Assembly (NCBI GenBank): GCA_014804695.1
Contig: JAAUZJ010000009.1
Coordinates: forward strand, 1 to 64,000
Length of the DNA stretch: 64,000 nucleotides
DNA from: Lachnospiraceae bacterium
Lineage (GTDB): Bacteria; Bacillota; Clostridia; Lachnospirales; Lachnospiraceae
Direction of reading: 5' to 3'
The translations under genes were made by a program, and so were the position numbers. Position 1 is the first letter of the stretch, and each line of letters starts with the position of its first letter. This document shows positions 1 to 8,782 of the stretch, one piece after another. The notes beneath the pieces were generated by a model, which searched no databases, was not told the DNA's origin, and saw only the letters and a program-made list of their open reading frames with translations.

Positions 1-8
1 ATTGAACC

Positions 9-59
9 TAAAACGGATGGTAAAAGCAGTCTAAAAGTACTGAATTACCATCCGTTTTA
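9..59. terminator. Long hairpin, probable terminator of an upstream gene
   Basis: A perfect 15-bp inverted repeat (9-23 with 45-59, arm TAAAACGGATGGTAA) encloses a 21-nt loop that itself contains a CAGT/ACTG mini-stem. On the + strand it is followed by the AT-rich stretch TTATAATTTATT, so it most likely ends a + strand transcript entering from outside the window. It could also stop the leftward operon at 191-1052. A second, weaker hairpin (156-163 with 186-193) sits directly on the stop codon of the leftward gene. Confidence 0.55.
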
Positions 60-190
60 TTATAATTTATTAAAACATTCGTATAGATTATCGAAAAAAT
101 GAGTTTGTCAACAGGTCCATTTTTTCATAGACCCAAATTTTATATGATATCGAATTAATGTCTAACAAAGTCAGTTTAAGGTATCAGACA

Positions 191-376
191 TTACCAATCC
201 ATTTCATCATCCTCCTCAGACCATGATGAAATCATGTGGATTTCGCCTGAGTCCATATCCATCGCCATATTGTCGGACATTCTCATCATCATATTTCCAT
301 TGGAGTCCATTCCCATACTATCAGAAATAGCAAATCCAAAATCGTCATTGTCATAATCAAAAAACGTTTTTCCCAT
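191..376 (-). CDS. Small acidic Met/Asp-rich protein of unknown function
   Basis: This 61-residue protein is rich in Asp, Met and Ser and strongly acidic, with no membrane segment, cysteines or recognisable domain. Its last residues are EEDDEMDW. The start is supported by AAAGGAG upstream of the ATG. It lies 28 bp downstream of the nucleotidyltransferase-like gene on the same strand and is probably cotranscribed with it from the promoter near 1111-1138. Small acidic partners of nucleotidyltransferases can be antitoxins or regulators, but that is only inference from neighbourhood. I do not recognise the family. An 8-bp hairpin overlaps its stop codon. Confidence 0.6.
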   Translation of the reverse strand: MGKTFFDYDNDDFGFAISDSMGMDSNGNMMMRMSDNMAMDMDSGEIHMISSWSEEDDEMDW

Positions 377-404
377 AAGAGGTGCTCCTTTTCATTGTAA
401 TAAT

Positions 405-1052
405 TTATTGTAAATACATTTGATTGTATACGTTATTGACTGCTTCAGCGTAAAGTGAGAAAGAATGCTTCTTATTTCCTTCATTGATATTTTTCAGAAA
501 TAGATAATCTTCTTTGATGTAAGACCATCCATTGTCACGAATAATAGCATGCACTTTTTCATCTATGTTTGATTTTAATGTTCGAAAAACAAAATCATAT
601 GATTGTCGTTCTTTATTGTTTCTTAGATAATAATACCCATCATTGTTGCCATTATTACCGTAATAGATAATAGCGAAATCACATCTATATCGGATTTTCT
701 TTTTGTTATTGTCTACTACTTTTATAGTGATAGATGATGTTGAATCCTTTGGAAATGAATATTCAGTTCCCCGTAAAGCCGTTTTCAAGGATGCCATAAA
801 CATATCCTTTATAATCTTAGCAACATAGCGATACCCATCGTTTGGGGGAGAAAGGATTAAATTATAATCAAAATCGTATCCTCTGTTTCCACCTTTGATT
901 CTAGTTATAAGATGTCTTTTTCCGCTTCCAATTAGATGGAATTGAAATGTTAGGCCATAGTTTTTACGCATCACAATTTGAGTACGTTGAATAATTTCCT
1001 CAAGTTCTTTTCTGATGGGGGTATACTCAGATTTCTCTACATATTCATACAT
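405..1052 (-). CDS. Nucleotidyltransferase-like protein (putative)
   Basis: The 215-residue protein carries IGSGKRH (about residues 42-48) followed by GYDFDYNL (about 58-65). This glycine-serine plus D-x-D arrangement is typical of the nucleotidyltransferase fold (pol beta / CCA-adding / OAS-like). A later Asp in RCDFAIIYY (about 123-131) could be the third metal ligand. No membrane or DNA-binding segment is visible. It is first in a leftward two-gene unit with a small acidic protein and has its own promoter with a palindrome. The assignment rests on motifs only; substrate and product are unknown. Related stand-alone nucleotidyltransferases act in toxin-antitoxin or anti-phage signalling, which fits the accessory neighbourhood but is not shown. 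Confidence 0.6.
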   Translation of the reverse strand: MYEYVEKSEYTPIRKELEEIIQRTQIVMRKNYGLTFQFHLIGSGKRHLITRIKGGNRGYDFDYNLILSPPNDGYRYVAKIIKDMFMASLKTALRGTEYSFPKDSTSSITIKVVDNNKKKIRYRCDFAIIYYGNNGNNDGYYYLRNNKERQSYDFVFRTLKSNIDEKVHAIIRDNGWSYIKEDYLFLKNINEGNKKHSFSLYAEAVNNVYNQMYLQ

Positions 1053-1083
1053 AGTATATATCTCCTTTCACCCATGCCGCCCC

Positions 1084-1138
1084 ATACAATCTTAATAATT
1101 GTATCGTTATAGAATATCATTTTTTGGTTATTTGTCAA
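1084..1138 (-). promoter_or_regulatory. Promoter and palindromic operator of the 405-1052 gene
   Basis: Read on the minus strand, TTGACA (1138-1133) and TATTCT (1116-1111) are separated by 16 bp. Just downstream, in the transcribed leader, is the inverted repeat ATACAAT-N7-ATTGTAT (1084-1104). Its position fits a repressor site, possibly autoregulatory. The regulator is not identified. Confidence 0.6.
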
Positions 1139-1581
1139 TATCTGAAATTTATTTTTTATGCGAAGTAATAAAAATTATTATGCTTATTTGTATGTTACAA
1201 AGTAGCATTAGAGAAATTGAAAAGTATATGTATACGTGCTGATGATTAAATATCGTCAGGAGAGTTATTATAAAAAAGTATAGAAAAGAGTGAAGAAATT
1301 ATTGACCATAGGTTTATGTGACAGTAAAGAATTCATATTATAAAATCTCTTAGTTATTGTGCTAAGTTTTTTTCGTTCTTATCAATCTATTTTTATTTTG
1401 GTTTTGAATGCTTCTGCGGAGTGCATCAAGATTTTTTCACATTGAAAATGGAGAGTAGAATTCTTAGGGTGATTGTAGTAGAATGGAGAAAAGAAAGAGA
1501 AAAATGAACAAAAATAATTTTAGTAAATTGATAAAATGAATTTGCAAGGCAAGCGATTTTCGTTGTAAATGGAGGCCCCAG
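1139..1581. other. AT-rich intergenic region upstream of the helicase gene
   Basis: This stretch has no convincing gene. It contains a weak hairpin (CTTAG 1349-1353 with CTAAG 1362-1366) followed by seven T residues, which could end a short transcript, and the GGAGG ribosome binding site (1571-1575) of the helicase gene. I see no strong promoter; TTGACC near 1301 lacks a clear -10 partner. It separates the divergent nucleotidyltransferase-like and helicase units. Confidence 0.4.
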
Positions 1582-4578
1582 ATGACCCAAGACAAATTAT
1601 CAGATTTACGAGCCGGTTTTGAAACAGCATACATAGACGGTTCTGTTGCATCGAACCGTGCGTATAAGCCGCAATTCGTATCCAACAATCATAAAGAAGG
1701 AAAGAAAGTGCTATCATCGATTGAAGATGAGCTTTTAGCGTGCGATCAATTCCAAATAAGCGTTGCCTTTATTACAATGAGTGGAATAACTCCGTTGCTG
1801 CAGACATTAAAGGAATTGGAGAAAAGGGGAATTCAGGGCGAAATTCTGACGACTAATTATCTGAATTTCAGTGAGCCGAGAGCGTTGGAGAAATTAAATA
1901 ATCTTTCAAATATCACATTGAAAATGTATGATGTAGAGGCGGCGGATGAGGGATTTCACACAAAGGGGTACATATTTAAAAGTGAAGAAATCTATCGCAT
2001 CATTATCGGAAGCTCCAATATAACAAGTGCAGCGCTTACCAGCAATCGAGAGTGGAATGCCAAAGTCGTTTCTACACAACAGGGTGAAATGGTACAAAAT
2101 ATTGTGGAAGAATTTAATGAGCTTTGGAATTCCCAACATGCGTTGCCATTTCACGTTTTTTATGAGCATTATAAAGAAAAGTATCAGATTATAAAACGTC
2201 AGCGTGAAATTGCAAGACAGGATCATATTACTTCAATTGAGAAATATAGATTGCAGCCAAATGCAATGCAGGTTGGCTTTATCGCTAATTTAAAAAAGCT
2301 TCTTGATGCAGGAGAAGAAAGGGCGCTTTTGATTTCGGCAACAGGTACAGGAAAGACCTATGCATCTGCGTTTGCGATGAGAGAGCTTGGATTTAAAAGG
2401 GTTCTATTTCTTGTGAATAGAGGACAGTTGGCAAGACAGACGAAAAAATCATATGAAAGAGTGTTTGGTCAAAATGTTTCTATGGGATTGGTAGGGGCAG
2501 GGGCCCATGAGTATGAAAAGGATTATGTGTTTGCCATGGTTCAGACATTGAATCGTAATGAGCATTTAGAGAAATATAGTCCGGATGAGTTTGATTGTAT
2601 TATTTTAGATGAGGCGCATCATAGTGCAGCAAATACCTATCAGAAGGTAATGCAGTATTTCAGACCAAAGTTATGGTTGGGTATGACGGCAACACCGGAC
2701 AAGAGAGATGATGAGATAGAAGGCAGAAATATATACGAGATTTTTCATCATCAGATTGCATGTGAGATTAGATTGCAGCAAGCAATGGAAGAAAACCTGC
2801 TATGCCCATTTCATTATTTTGGAATTGGTGAGATTTCCCTGATTGATGAGAAGCAAATGAAGGAGAAAAAGATAACAGAGAGAGACTTTAATCTGTTAAC
2901 AGGTGATGAGAGAGTAAGACATATTATTGAACAGGCCAGATATTATGGCTATAGTGGGGATCGCGTAAAGGGACTTGTTTTCTGTAGTAGAATCGATGAA
3001 TCGGAGCAACTTTCTGCAAAATTCAATAAGGCGGGATATAGGACGATTGCGCTAAACGGAAGTGCATTAGAGGACGAAAGAACGAAAGCGTTTGAACGTT
3101 TGGCAATGAATGAAGCGGATGCAACGGAAGATATGCAACCGTTGGATTATATTTTCTCCGTTGAAATACTGAATGAAGGCGTTGATATTGTTGAAGTGAA
3201 TCAAGTAATCATGCTCCGTCCTACAGAGTCGCCAATCGTTTTTATTCAACAGCTTGGAAGAGGCTTGCGTAAGGCAGACGGAAAAGAATATGTTGTTGTG
3301 CTGGATTTTATTGGTAATTATAATAACAACTTTATGATTCCCATCGCGTTATCGGGAGACAGAACCTATAATCCAGACACGATTCGCAAGTATGTTATTA
3401 GTGGAAACAGTACGATTCCTGGAGCATCTACCGTGCATTTTGACGAAGTGGCTAAGGATAGGATTTTTAAGTCTATTGATAGAATTAAAGGTATGAAGTC
3501 CATTATCAGAGAGAGTTATTTTACGCTAAAAAATCGTCTTGGCAGAGTGCCGTATCTTTTTGATTTTTATGAAAATGGAGAGATAGACCCACTTGTTATT
3601 ATTCGAGAATATAAGACCTATCAAGCGTTTTTGGAATCTGTTGAGAAAGAATTGTATAATGGTAAAATATCAGAGCAAGAGCGGGTAACGCTGGAATATT
3701 TGTCCAAAACAGTGATTTCCGGTGTAAGACCCTATGAACTTTTAATCATCAAACGCTTTTTACATAATGAAGTAATCCATGTTGAAAATATTAAAAAAGA
3801 TTTTCAAAAGGAATATGGATATGCAATAGATATGAAATCGTTTGATAATGCGGTAAGTGTTTTGCAGGGGCATTTTGTAAGTAAAGAGGAAGAGTATCAA
3901 CGTTACTGCCACATTGATATTGTGAATCGTGATGGGCAAAAAATGCTTCAGAGGATGCGTGGATTTGCAGAGCGTTTACAGCACTTGGAATTCTACAAAC
4001 AGGTAGATGATATTATTGAAGTGGGATTGAGCAGATATAGGGAGAAGTTTGCTGTGGGACAAACTGAAGATCATCCGTTTGTATTGTATGAGAAATATTC
4101 AAGAAGAGATGTAAGTTTATTAATGAACTGCGGAAAAGATTTATCTTCCACGATGTACGGTATGAAGCGCATTGGTGACGATGTGTTTATTTTCGTTACA
4201 TACCACAAGGAAGAGAGCGAAGATGATGCGAAATATTATGTGGATGGAAAACCGGATTATGCGGATATATTTGAAGACACCATGATATTCCGTTGGGATT
4301 CACAAATCGGCAGAGGCATTGACAGTTCTTATATGGAAGATGTTATAACAGCGCTGCGTAAGCATTTATTGGTCAAAAAGAGCGATGCCGAAACGAATTT
4401 TTATTATATGGGCCTATTTGATATAGTAGATGCAAAAGCTGATAAAAAGAAGGATAACAATGGAAGAGACCGCGATATTACAAAGGTTAAAATGAAAATG
4501 CGTCATGCCGTGAGAGACGATTTATTACGTTATCTACAGAGTAATATTAAAGAGGAAGCGGGGAGAAAGTCAGGATGA
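1582..4578 (+). CDS. PLD nuclease-DEAD/DEAH helicase-DUF3427 protein
   Basis: A 998-residue protein with three parts. An N-terminal phospholipase D-like nuclease domain has HTKGY (about 126) and GSSNIT (about 143). An SF2 helicase core follows with Walker A GTGKT (about 255), DEAHH (about 343), GMTATP and motif VI QQLGRGLR (about 556). The C-terminal about 400 residues match the DUF3427-type tail of such helicases. It should act on nucleic acid with ATP, cutting through the HKD-like half. Only one HxK motif is present, as usual in this group, so it probably dimerises. GGAGG six bases upstream sets the start. The stop overlaps the next ATG (ATGA), coupling it to a Nudix hydrolase. The architecture suggests defence or repair; the role is inferred. 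Confidence 0.85.
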   Translation: MTQDKLSDLRAGFETAYIDGSVASNRAYKPQFVSNNHKEGKKVLSSIEDELLACDQFQISVAFITMSGITPLLQTLKELEKRGIQGEILTTNYLNFSEPRALEKLNNLSNITLKMYDVEAADEGFHTKGYIFKSEEIYRIIIGSSNITSAALTSNREWNAKVVSTQQGEMVQNIVEEFNELWNSQHALPFHVFYEHYKEKYQIIKRQREIARQDHITSIEKYRLQPNAMQVGFIANLKKLLDAGEERALLISATGTGKTYASAFAMRELGFKRVLFLVNRGQLARQTKKSYERVFGQNVSMGLVGAGAHEYEKDYVFAMVQTLNRNEHLEKYSPDEFDCIILDEAHHSAANTYQKVMQYFRPKLWLGMTATPDKRDDEIEGRNIYEIFHHQIACEIRLQQAMEENLLCPFHYFGIGEISLIDEKQMKEKKITERDFNLLTGDERVRHIIEQARYYGYSGDRVKGLVFCSRIDESEQLSAKFNKAGYRTIALNGSALEDERTKAFERLAMNEADATEDMQPLDYIFSVEILNEGVDIVEVNQVIMLRPTESPIVFIQQLGRGLRKADGKEYVVVLDFIGNYNNNFMIPIALSGDRTYNPDTIRKYVISGNSTIPGASTVHFDEVAKDRIFKSIDRIKGMKSIIRESYFTLKNRLGRVPYLFDFYENGEIDPLVIIREYKTYQAFLESVEKELYNGKISEQERVTLEYLSKTVISGVRPYELLIIKRFLHNEVIHVENIKKDFQKEYGYAIDMKSFDNAVSVLQGHFVSKEEEYQRYCHIDIVNRDGQKMLQRMRGFAERLQHLEFYKQVDDIIEVGLSRYREKFAVGQTEDHPFVLYEKYSRRDVSLLMNCGKDLSSTMYGMKRIGDDVFIFVTYHKEESEDDAKYYVDGKPDYADIFEDTMIFRWDSQIGRGIDSSYMEDVITALRKHLLVKKSDAETNFYYMGLFDIVDAKADKKKDNNGRDRDITKVKMKMRHAVRDDLLRYLQSNIKEEAGRKSG

Positions 4579-4976
4579 AAACAATACGTGTAGTAGCAGC
4601 TATAATTAGAGATACAAATAAAAACGGAGAACCGATTATTTTTGCTACCCAAAGAGGATACGGAGAATTTAAAGATGGTTGGGAGTTTCCGGGAGGAAAA
4701 ATAGAAGAAGGAGAAACACCACAGGAAGCGCTTCAGAGAGAGATTATGGAAGAACTCAATACAGAAATTAAAGTTGGAGAATTGATTGATACTATTGAGT
4801 ATGATTACCCGACATTTCACCTTTCTATGGACTGCTTTTGGGCAGAGGTTCTGTCAGGTGAAATAGTTCTTAAAGAGCATGAAGCTGCAAAATGGCTTAA
4901 GAAGGAAGAATTAGATTCTGTTGAGTGGCTGCCGGCGGATATTGCATTAATAGAGGAAGTGAAGAAGGGAATGTAG
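4575..4976 (+). CDS. Nudix hydrolase (MutT/CTP pyrophosphohydrolase type)
   Basis: A 133-residue single-domain Nudix protein. The Nudix box starts at GGKIEEGE (about residue 40) and ends REIMEEL, with the usual Gly after EEL replaced by Asn. WEFPGGK before the box is typical of MutT-like enzymes that hydrolyse (d)NTPs to NMP and pyrophosphate. It overlaps the upstream helicase by four bases (ATGA), so translation is coupled and the two probably work together, for example by removing modified or free nucleotides. Fifteen bases downstream starts an ABC transporter ATPase, which may belong to the same transcript. The precise substrate cannot be read from sequence. Confidence 0.85.
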   Translation: MKTIRVVAAIIRDTNKNGEPIIFATQRGYGEFKDGWEFPGGKIEEGETPQEALQREIMEELNTEIKVGELIDTIEYDYPTFHLSMDCFWAEVLSGEIVLKEHEAAKWLKKEELDSVEWLPADIALIEEVKKGM

Positions 4977-4991
4977 GAGTGAGGATATCCC

Positions 4992-5810
4992 ATGATTGCA
5001 TTGGAACATATCGTAAAAGAATACAGCAAAGAAGTTGTTTTGAATGATATTAATTTAACTATAGAGCAAGGACGATCACTTGCATTTACAGGACAAAACG
5101 GATGCGGGAAAAGCACATTGCTAAAAATAATTGCAGGACTTGTAAGGCCTACTGCGGGAATGGTCAGCCTTGAGAAAGGTAAATTAGTCCATTATGTACC
5201 CGAGCATTTTCCGCAGATGCGTCTTACAGCAAAGCAGTATTTGCTTTATATGAGTAGGATGGAAAAACTTGAATGTGAGGAGTTAGAAACACGTATACAA
5301 AAGTTGGCAGAAGATTTTTTTGTATCGAATATGTTGGACATTCCTTTGAAATATCTGTCAAAGGGCAGTTTGCAAAAAATCGGCGTGATACAGGCACTGT
5401 TAAAAGAACCGGATATTTTATTACTGGATGAGCCGTTGTCCGGGCAGGATGTGATGTCTCAGCAGGTATTTATACAAAAAATAAAGGAACTGCAAAATCA
5501 TAATGTCACAATTTTAATGTCCTGTCATGAGCCTTATCTGGTAGATACCATCGCAGATGATGTATATCAATTTGTTGATGGAAAAATTGTTTTAGCCGAC
5601 CATAAATCAGCGAGTGAAACGCAATGGTATACGATGCTTTTTGTAAGGACAGAAAAGACGGCTATACCGGAAAAGTGGAAAGGGCACCTGCAGTTTACAG
5701 AGCAAGGTTGTATTTTAAGAGCAACAGAGGGTGAGTGTAATCGTGCCATGATCGAGATGACAGAGGCTGGATGGAATTTGAGAGGGATGTACAATGAAGA
5801 TAATAACTGA
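4992..5810 (+). CDS. ABC transporter ATP-binding protein
   Basis: This 272-residue ATPase has Walker A GQNGCGKST (about 34-42), a weak signature LSKGSLQK (about 122) in place of LSGGQ, and Walker B LLLLDEP (about 144-150) followed by SGQD. The divergent signature resembles those of CcmA-like drug or bacteriocin exporter ATPases. The C-terminal about 60 residues lie outside the nucleotide-binding fold. It overlaps the permease gene by 17 bp and follows the Nudix gene after 15 bp. It should energise the membrane partner encoded next. Substrate unknown; export of a peptide or drug is the likeliest guess. Confidence 0.85.
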   Translation: MIALEHIVKEYSKEVVLNDINLTIEQGRSLAFTGQNGCGKSTLLKIIAGLVRPTAGMVSLEKGKLVHYVPEHFPQMRLTAKQYLLYMSRMEKLECEELETRIQKLAEDFFVSNMLDIPLKYLSKGSLQKIGVIQALLKEPDILLLDEPLSGQDVMSQQVFIQKIKELQNHNVTILMSCHEPYLVDTIADDVYQFVDGKIVLADHKSASETQWYTMLFVRTEKTAIPEKWKGHLQFTEQGCILRATEGECNRAMIEMTEAGWNLRGMYNEDNN

Positions 5811-6522
5811 ACTCGTGAAGTACCAATATAAGCAGTATGTCCTGTCTACAAAATATTTAGTGCCGCTCATTGGGTTGCTTGCTGTGTTTCAGGTTATGTA
5901 TAGCATAATGCCGATTGATATTGTTATTAATTTTGCGCTTATGAGTCTTATATTGTTTATTATCATGGTTGGTGTTGGAATGACCTGCCAGAGGATAGAA
6001 CCTGAGGTGTCGGAGCAGATTATCATTTTGCGTATACAAAGCGAAAGAAAATATTATATCGGACAGGTAATATTTTTCGCTGTTCTTAGTGGTATGTTTG
6101 CATTTCTGTCTCTTTGTTATCCGATTATAAACCACTTTTTGAATGGAAAAATGTTGTTTACACGAAATGTACAGCCGTCAGATATCATAGGGGGATTTTT
6201 GCTTATGTTTGCATGCTCCTTTGTGGGCAGCATGATGGGAGAAATATTTTCGCCAAGAGTCATCAGAAAGCATGAAGCGGGAATTATACTGACGATTTTT
6301 TGTGCACTGATTTCTTTAGTAAAAATCGGGATTGTGGATGAAATTCCGATATTGAAATATATCCTATGGATTGTGCCGCCGGTTTCTGATGTAGTGAAAT
6401 GGTTTATGACAGACGAAAATTTTCAGATGGTAAAGGTATTGGAAGCATTTTCTATTTTAATGGTTTATGGATGTGCATTAGCAATCATAAAAGTGGAAGT
6501 GTCAAGAATCAGGAAGTTTTAG
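5794..6522 (+). CDS. ABC transporter permease (putative)
   Basis: A 242-residue very hydrophobic protein with about six predicted membrane segments (for example residues 22-36, 45-66, 88-111 and 134-152) and no ATPase motifs. It starts inside the end of the ATPase gene, as expected for a two-component exporter encoded as one translationally coupled unit. It has weak family similarity by eye to ABC-2-type permeases. The gene ends tail to tail with the GNAT gene, the two stop codons overlapping by 4 bp. There is therefore no intergenic terminator between the convergent genes. Confidence 0.75.
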   Translation: MKIITELVKYQYKQYVLSTKYLVPLIGLLAVFQVMYSIMPIDIVINFALMSLILFIIMVGVGMTCQRIEPEVSEQIIILRIQSERKYYIGQVIFFAVLSGMFAFLSLCYPIINHFLNGKMLFTRNVQPSDIIGGFLLMFACSFVGSMMGEIFSPRVIRKHEAGIILTIFCALISLVKIGIVDEIPILKYILWIVPPVSDVVKWFMTDENFQMVKVLEAFSILMVYGCALAIIKVEVSRIRKF

Positions 6523-6995
6523 GACAGGTAGTTCACCATAATGTATTCTTCTTCATTTTCCCTTACAATCTCAAAACCAACCTTTAGATATAACTTCGCT
6601 GCATAATTGGCTTTTTGAACAGAAAGAGAAACCTGCTTATATCCATGCGATTTAAGCAGAGCAAGAATTTCCATCATCATAGCTGTTCCAATGCCAAGGC
6701 CCCGATATTCTTTATAAAGAGAAATCGCCAAAGAGGGAGTTTCATTGTCTATATGTCCGTAATCGTTCATAATGCGAACCCAGACAGCCCCGACAATCTT
6801 ACCGCCCACTTCAGCTACTAAGCCCATATCATCTTTTGATTTTCCGAAACGCTCAACATAAACTTGTAATTCGGGAGATGTGATAATGGTTTTGGGCGGA
6901 GGTTCGATACCCTCTGGAATAAAAATTGCTTCATATAGAAAATTATCCAGTAACGGATATTCATGTTTTTGTGTTTTTCGTATCGTATATTCCAT
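6519..6995 (-). CDS. GNAT family N-acetyltransferase
   Basis: A 158-residue GNAT domain. The acetyl-CoA binding motif is EYRGLGIG (about residues 98-105), preceded by SLAISLY and followed by the terminal NYAAKLYLKVGFEIV segment that is typical of the fold. I chose the ATG at 6995 (MEYTIRKT) with GGAAG upstream rather than a longer reading frame from 7151, because the extra 52 residues are low-complexity and lack a ribosome binding site. The acceptor is unknown; such single-domain enzymes usually acetylate small molecules or protein termini. It converges with the ABC permease gene. Confidence 0.85.
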   Translation of the reverse strand: MEYTIRKTQKHEYPLLDNFLYEAIFIPEGIEPPPKTIITSPELQVYVERFGKSKDDMGLVAEVGGKIVGAVWVRIMNDYGHIDNETPSLAISLYKEYRGLGIGTAMMMEILALLKSHGYKQVSLSVQKANYAAKLYLKVGFEIVRENEEEYIMVNYLS

Positions 6996-7269
6996 AGATG
7001 ACTTCCAAATCCTGCTTTCTGTGTTATTTTTATATTTTAGCATAATTATATGAATACAGTAACAAAATTTATTAGAAATGCTAAAGCTGGGCGGATATGT
7101 ATAAATTTCAATTTGGTTTATGAAGAAAGGCTTCTTATGTATTATGCACATTGAGAAACGATTGCAAGAAATTGTGAGAGTTTGTTGGAAGTGGATGTGT
7201 ATTGTGGTATTCTAGATAATGTGGAGTTTATAAATTAATAGATATAATAAAAGAAGAAGGAATGGGAAA

Positions 7270-8004
7270 ATGGCAGAAGCAAATTTTACTGATAATGAAC
7301 AGCAAATAGAAAAACAATCTTACAGTCAGATACAGCTGGCTGCAAAACAAACTATAGAATACATAAAGAAGATTATCAAGCCAGGTATGAATTTACTCGA
7401 GATCCGAAAGTTATGTGAGGAAAAACTGTTTGAGTTAGGAGCAGATTCTTTTTGGTATTGGGATGTTGGAGCATTTGTATTTGCGGGAGATGAAACTACG
7501 GTTTCTGTATCTGGTAAGTCGTATGTAACTTCGGATAGAATTATAGAAAACAATGACATTATTACCATTGATTTAAGCCCACAATCAGGTAATATCTGGG
7601 GAGATTATGCAAGAACCGTTGTCGTGGAAAATGGCAAGGTTGTAGATGATATAGAGCTAATTGAAAATTCGGAATGGAAAAGCGGTTTGCAGATGGAAGA
7701 AAAATTACATGCAGAATTATTATATTTTGCAACGAAGGAAACAACCTTTGAGGAATTGTACTATCATATGAATGAGTTCATAGTGGATAATGGATTTGTT
7801 AATCTTGATTTTATGGGCAACTTGGGACATTCCATTGTGAAGGCTAAGAATGATAGAGTTTACATTGAAAAAGGTAATACGGCGAAGCTGGGAGATGTAA
7901 AGTATTTTACATTTGAACCTCACATAGCATATCCTGATTCAAAGTTTGGGTATAAGAAAGAGAATATTTATTATTTTAACAGAGATAGGCTGGTAGAACT
8001 TTAA
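7270..8004 (+). CDS. M24 family metallopeptidase (aminopeptidase P/methionine aminopeptidase fold)
   Basis: This 244-residue protein has the creatinase/aminopeptidase fold alone, without an N-terminal domain. The five metal ligands can be placed: Asp in ITIDLSP (about 101), Asp in WGDYART (about 112), His in GNLGHSI (about 186), Glu in TFEPH (about 217) and Glu in KKENIYY (about 234). The enzyme should remove N-terminal residues or act on a small amide substrate. It is 14 bp upstream of the HhH-like gene. The pairing with DNA-repair-like and phosphatase genes is unusual for an M24 peptidase. Confidence 0.8.
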   Translation: MAEANFTDNEQQIEKQSYSQIQLAAKQTIEYIKKIIKPGMNLLEIRKLCEEKLFELGADSFWYWDVGAFVFAGDETTVSVSGKSYVTSDRIIENNDIITIDLSPQSGNIWGDYARTVVVENGKVVDDIELIENSEWKSGLQMEEKLHAELLYFATKETTFEELYYHMNEFIVDNGFVNLDFMGNLGHSIVKAKNDRVYIEKGNTAKLGDVKYFTFEPHIAYPDSKFGYKKENIYYFNRDRLVEL

Positions 8005-8018
8005 AAAGGGTGAAGGAA

Positions 8019-8762
8019 ATGAATACTATTTTTGATATAAATAAAGTATATGTCCTATTAGAAGCCTATAAATCAGGCAGGCTTGGCGGTGAAAAAATGC
8101 CCGAAGATGAAAACCCGGCATTAGACAAATCGACAAAGGAAAACTATTTATATTTTACATTGCCCATGGCACTTAATTATCAAAGGAATTCCTATACACT
8201 GTGGGAATCTGCAAATAAAACATATAAAGATTCAGATACCACAGATGTTTTTGATACAAAAGCAGTAGTCAATATGGATGAGCAACAATTAAGAGAAAAA
8301 TTACTAAAGTATAAGGTTGCTTTGCAACCCAACAAACAGCCTATTATATGGAGAACTTTATGTGAAACCATAGAAAATGATTTTGCAGGGGATGTGCGCA
8401 AATTGTTTAGTGACAATGGATATTATGTTCGTAAGATTAAAGAGTACATTGCAAAACATAAGAAGAAGTTTCCGTACTTAGGTGGAAATAAAATTTGCAA
8501 CTACTGGTTATATGTGATGGAACAATATACAGATGTGAAATTTGTTGATAGGGAGAATATAACTGTGGCTCCGGATACTCATGTGATTCAGGCGAGTGAG
8601 AGACTGTGTATTATTTCTTTGAAAGAGGCTGAACAAGGAAATGTGCAGGAAATAGTCGCGAATAGGTGGCAGGAGATTCTAAAAGGAACAGATTTGGTTC
8701 CGATAGATTTACATACACCTATGTGGTTGTGGAGCAGAGGTAAATTTAGTGTAGAGATTTGA
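8019..8762 (+). CDS. HhH-GPD-like DNA glycosylase/lyase (putative)
   Basis: A 247-residue protein that I place tentatively in the helix-hairpin-helix glycosylase group. YLGGNKICNYWL (about 153-164) looks like the hairpin carrying the catalytic Lys, and VAPDTHV (about 183-189) matches the PxDTHV stretch holding the catalytic Asp in Ogg/Nth-type enzymes. The C-terminus has LHTPMWLWSRG. I prefer the ATG at 8019 to the GTG at 8010, because AAAGGG then has normal spacing. The gene sits between a peptidase and a phosphatase gene with short gaps. It may excise a modified base, but the family assignment needs a profile search. Confidence 0.5.
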   Translation: MNTIFDINKVYVLLEAYKSGRLGGEKMPEDENPALDKSTKENYLYFTLPMALNYQRNSYTLWESANKTYKDSDTTDVFDTKAVVNMDEQQLREKLLKYKVALQPNKQPIIWRTLCETIENDFAGDVRKLFSDNGYYVRKIKEYIAKHKKKFPYLGGNKICNYWLYVMEQYTDVKFVDRENITVAPDTHVIQASERLCIISLKEAEQGNVQEIVANRWQEILKGTDLVPIDLHTPMWLWSRGKFSVEI

Positions 8763-8782
8763 ATAGAATGGAGAGACACATT

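Noticed and set aside
6996..7151. N-terminal extension of the GNAT protein
   Set aside because: It is low-complexity and lacks a ribosome binding site; the GNAT domain begins at 6995.
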